Shown: piece by piece, positions 5,515 to 5,900 of the stretch | Position numbering within the stretch: the stretch's first letter is position 1 | How the letters are laid out: each line of letters begins with the position of its first letter | DNA from: Chloroflexota bacterium | GTDB taxonomy: Bacteria > Chloroflexota > UBA11872 > VXOZ01 | Direction: 5' to 3' | DNA length: 5,900 nucleotides | Assembly: GCA_009839775.1 (NCBI GenBank) | Contig: VXOZ01000344.1 | Span: 1 to 5,900, forward strand | The notes under the pieces: generated by a model | The model's input: only the letters and a program-made list of their open reading frames with translations | The model's database searches: none | What the model was told of the DNA's origin: nothing | Position numbers and translations under genes: made by a program

Positions 5515-5900
5515 ATGAGTAAGCTGTTTAAGTTCTTGGTCGTCTTGGGCGTAATGCTCGCGCTCCTATTCAGCGCGGCGTGCGCCACGGAAGAGGCGGC
5601 AACGGAGGAGATGGCGGAGACGGAGGATGCCCAGACCGAAGAGATGGAAGCGCCGGCAATGGCTTCCCGTCTCCAGACAGTTCAGGAACGGGGATACCTC
5701 ATTTGCGCCAGCCGCAATGACGTGCCCGGCTATGGATTTACTGACGAGGCCGGCAACAATGTGGGCTTCGACATCGATCTCTGCCGTGCCGTGGCTGCGG
5801 CCGTGCTGGGTGACCCGGATGCGTTCGAAATCCGGTTGATTACGGCCGCCGAGCGTGGCCCCACCATCCAGTCAGGTGAAGTAGACTTGCTGGTGCGCAC
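5515..5900 (+). CDS. AapJ-like amino-acid ABC transporter substrate-binding lipoprotein (5' part)
   Basis: The first 128 codons are present; the gene continues past the right edge. Residues 1-22 form a signal peptide (MSKLFK, then a hydrophobic core), followed by a lipobox-like FSAAC with Cys23 as the probable lipidation site; Ser at -3 is slightly unusual. Residues 25-48 are a low-complexity acidic linker with repeated Thr-Glu-Glu. From about residue 50 the bacterial solute-binding family 3 domain begins: LQTVQERGYLICAS (52-65), GFDIDLCRAVAAAVLGD (83-99) and IQSGEVDLLVRT, closely resembling general L-amino-acid or glutamate-binding proteins of the AapJ/BztA type. It would sit on the outer face of the membrane and deliver amino acids to a permease probably encoded to the right. 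Start: ATG 5515, six bases after GAGGAG (5503-5508). Lipid anchoring differs from the soluble periplasmic AapJ of proteobacteria. Confidence 0.9.
   Translation, partial: MSKLFKFLVVLGVMLALLFSAACATEEAATEEMAETEDAQTEEMEAPAMASRLQTVQERGYLICASRNDVPGYGFTDEAGNNVGFDIDLCRAVAAAVLGDPDAFEIRLITAAERGPTIQSGEVDLLVR

Noticed and set aside
1..5900. CRISPR arrays, insertion sequences, tRNA or rRNA genes
   Set aside because: No spaced repeats, transposase motifs, terminal inverted repeats or cloverleaf-like segments were seen on either strand.

Overview
The window holds a leftward three-gene cluster (positions 2967 to 1) and, divergent from it, three rightward genes (3186 to beyond 5900). By eye it is GC-rich, with ordinary bacterial Shine-Dalgarno sequences. 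The only outright taxonomic hint is an amino-acid-binding protein built as a lipoprotein with an acidic Thr/Glu linker. Together with the GC content this suits a monoderm-type bacterium such as a Chloroflexota member. That is an inference; no marker gene is present.

Leftward cluster (minus strand): (a) a cytoplasmic-looking UshA/YunD-type 5'-nucleotidase-family protein (2967-1501, GTG start); (b) a membrane-anchored calcineurin-type metallophosphoesterase (best start GTG at 1487, ending 591); (c) a multi-spanning DUF1614 membrane protein starting 2 bases later (588) and running off the left edge. The tight packing suggests one transcript and translational coupling. Two of the three are phosphoesterases of different families and two are membrane-bound, so the cluster looks like a nucleotide or phosphoester turnover module. 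The nucleotidase keeps its metal ligands but lacks the His/Asp pair of the GNHExxD motif and the NGG..R signature of the C-terminal substrate domain, so it should not be assumed to be an ordinary 5'-nucleotidase.

Divergent spacer 2968-3185: no gene is supported here; it must carry the promoters for both directions, and only weak candidates are visible.

Rightward genes: a complete classical short-chain dehydrogenase/reductase of the retinol-dehydrogenase-like type (3186-4103); a 245-base spacer with a 10-base perfect palindrome centred on a TATACT box; a complete carbon-nitrogen hydrolase (nitrilase superfamily, 4349-5284); a 230-base spacer with a tandem 9-base Shine-Dalgarno-like repeat, a possible 30-residue small ORF and a good sigma70-type promoter; and the first 128 codons of an AapJ-like amino-acid ABC transporter substrate-binding lipoprotein (5515 onward, cut by the window). 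The hydrolase could release ammonia or amino compounds and the binding protein imports amino acids, but separate spacers and promoters argue that these are neighbouring transcription units rather than one pathway.

Most of the window is ordinary metabolic sequence. The points most worth a second look are the atypical nucleotidase and its cluster, the micro-ORF bridging nucleotidase and metallophosphoesterase, and the tandem ribosome-binding repeat upstream of the transporter gene.
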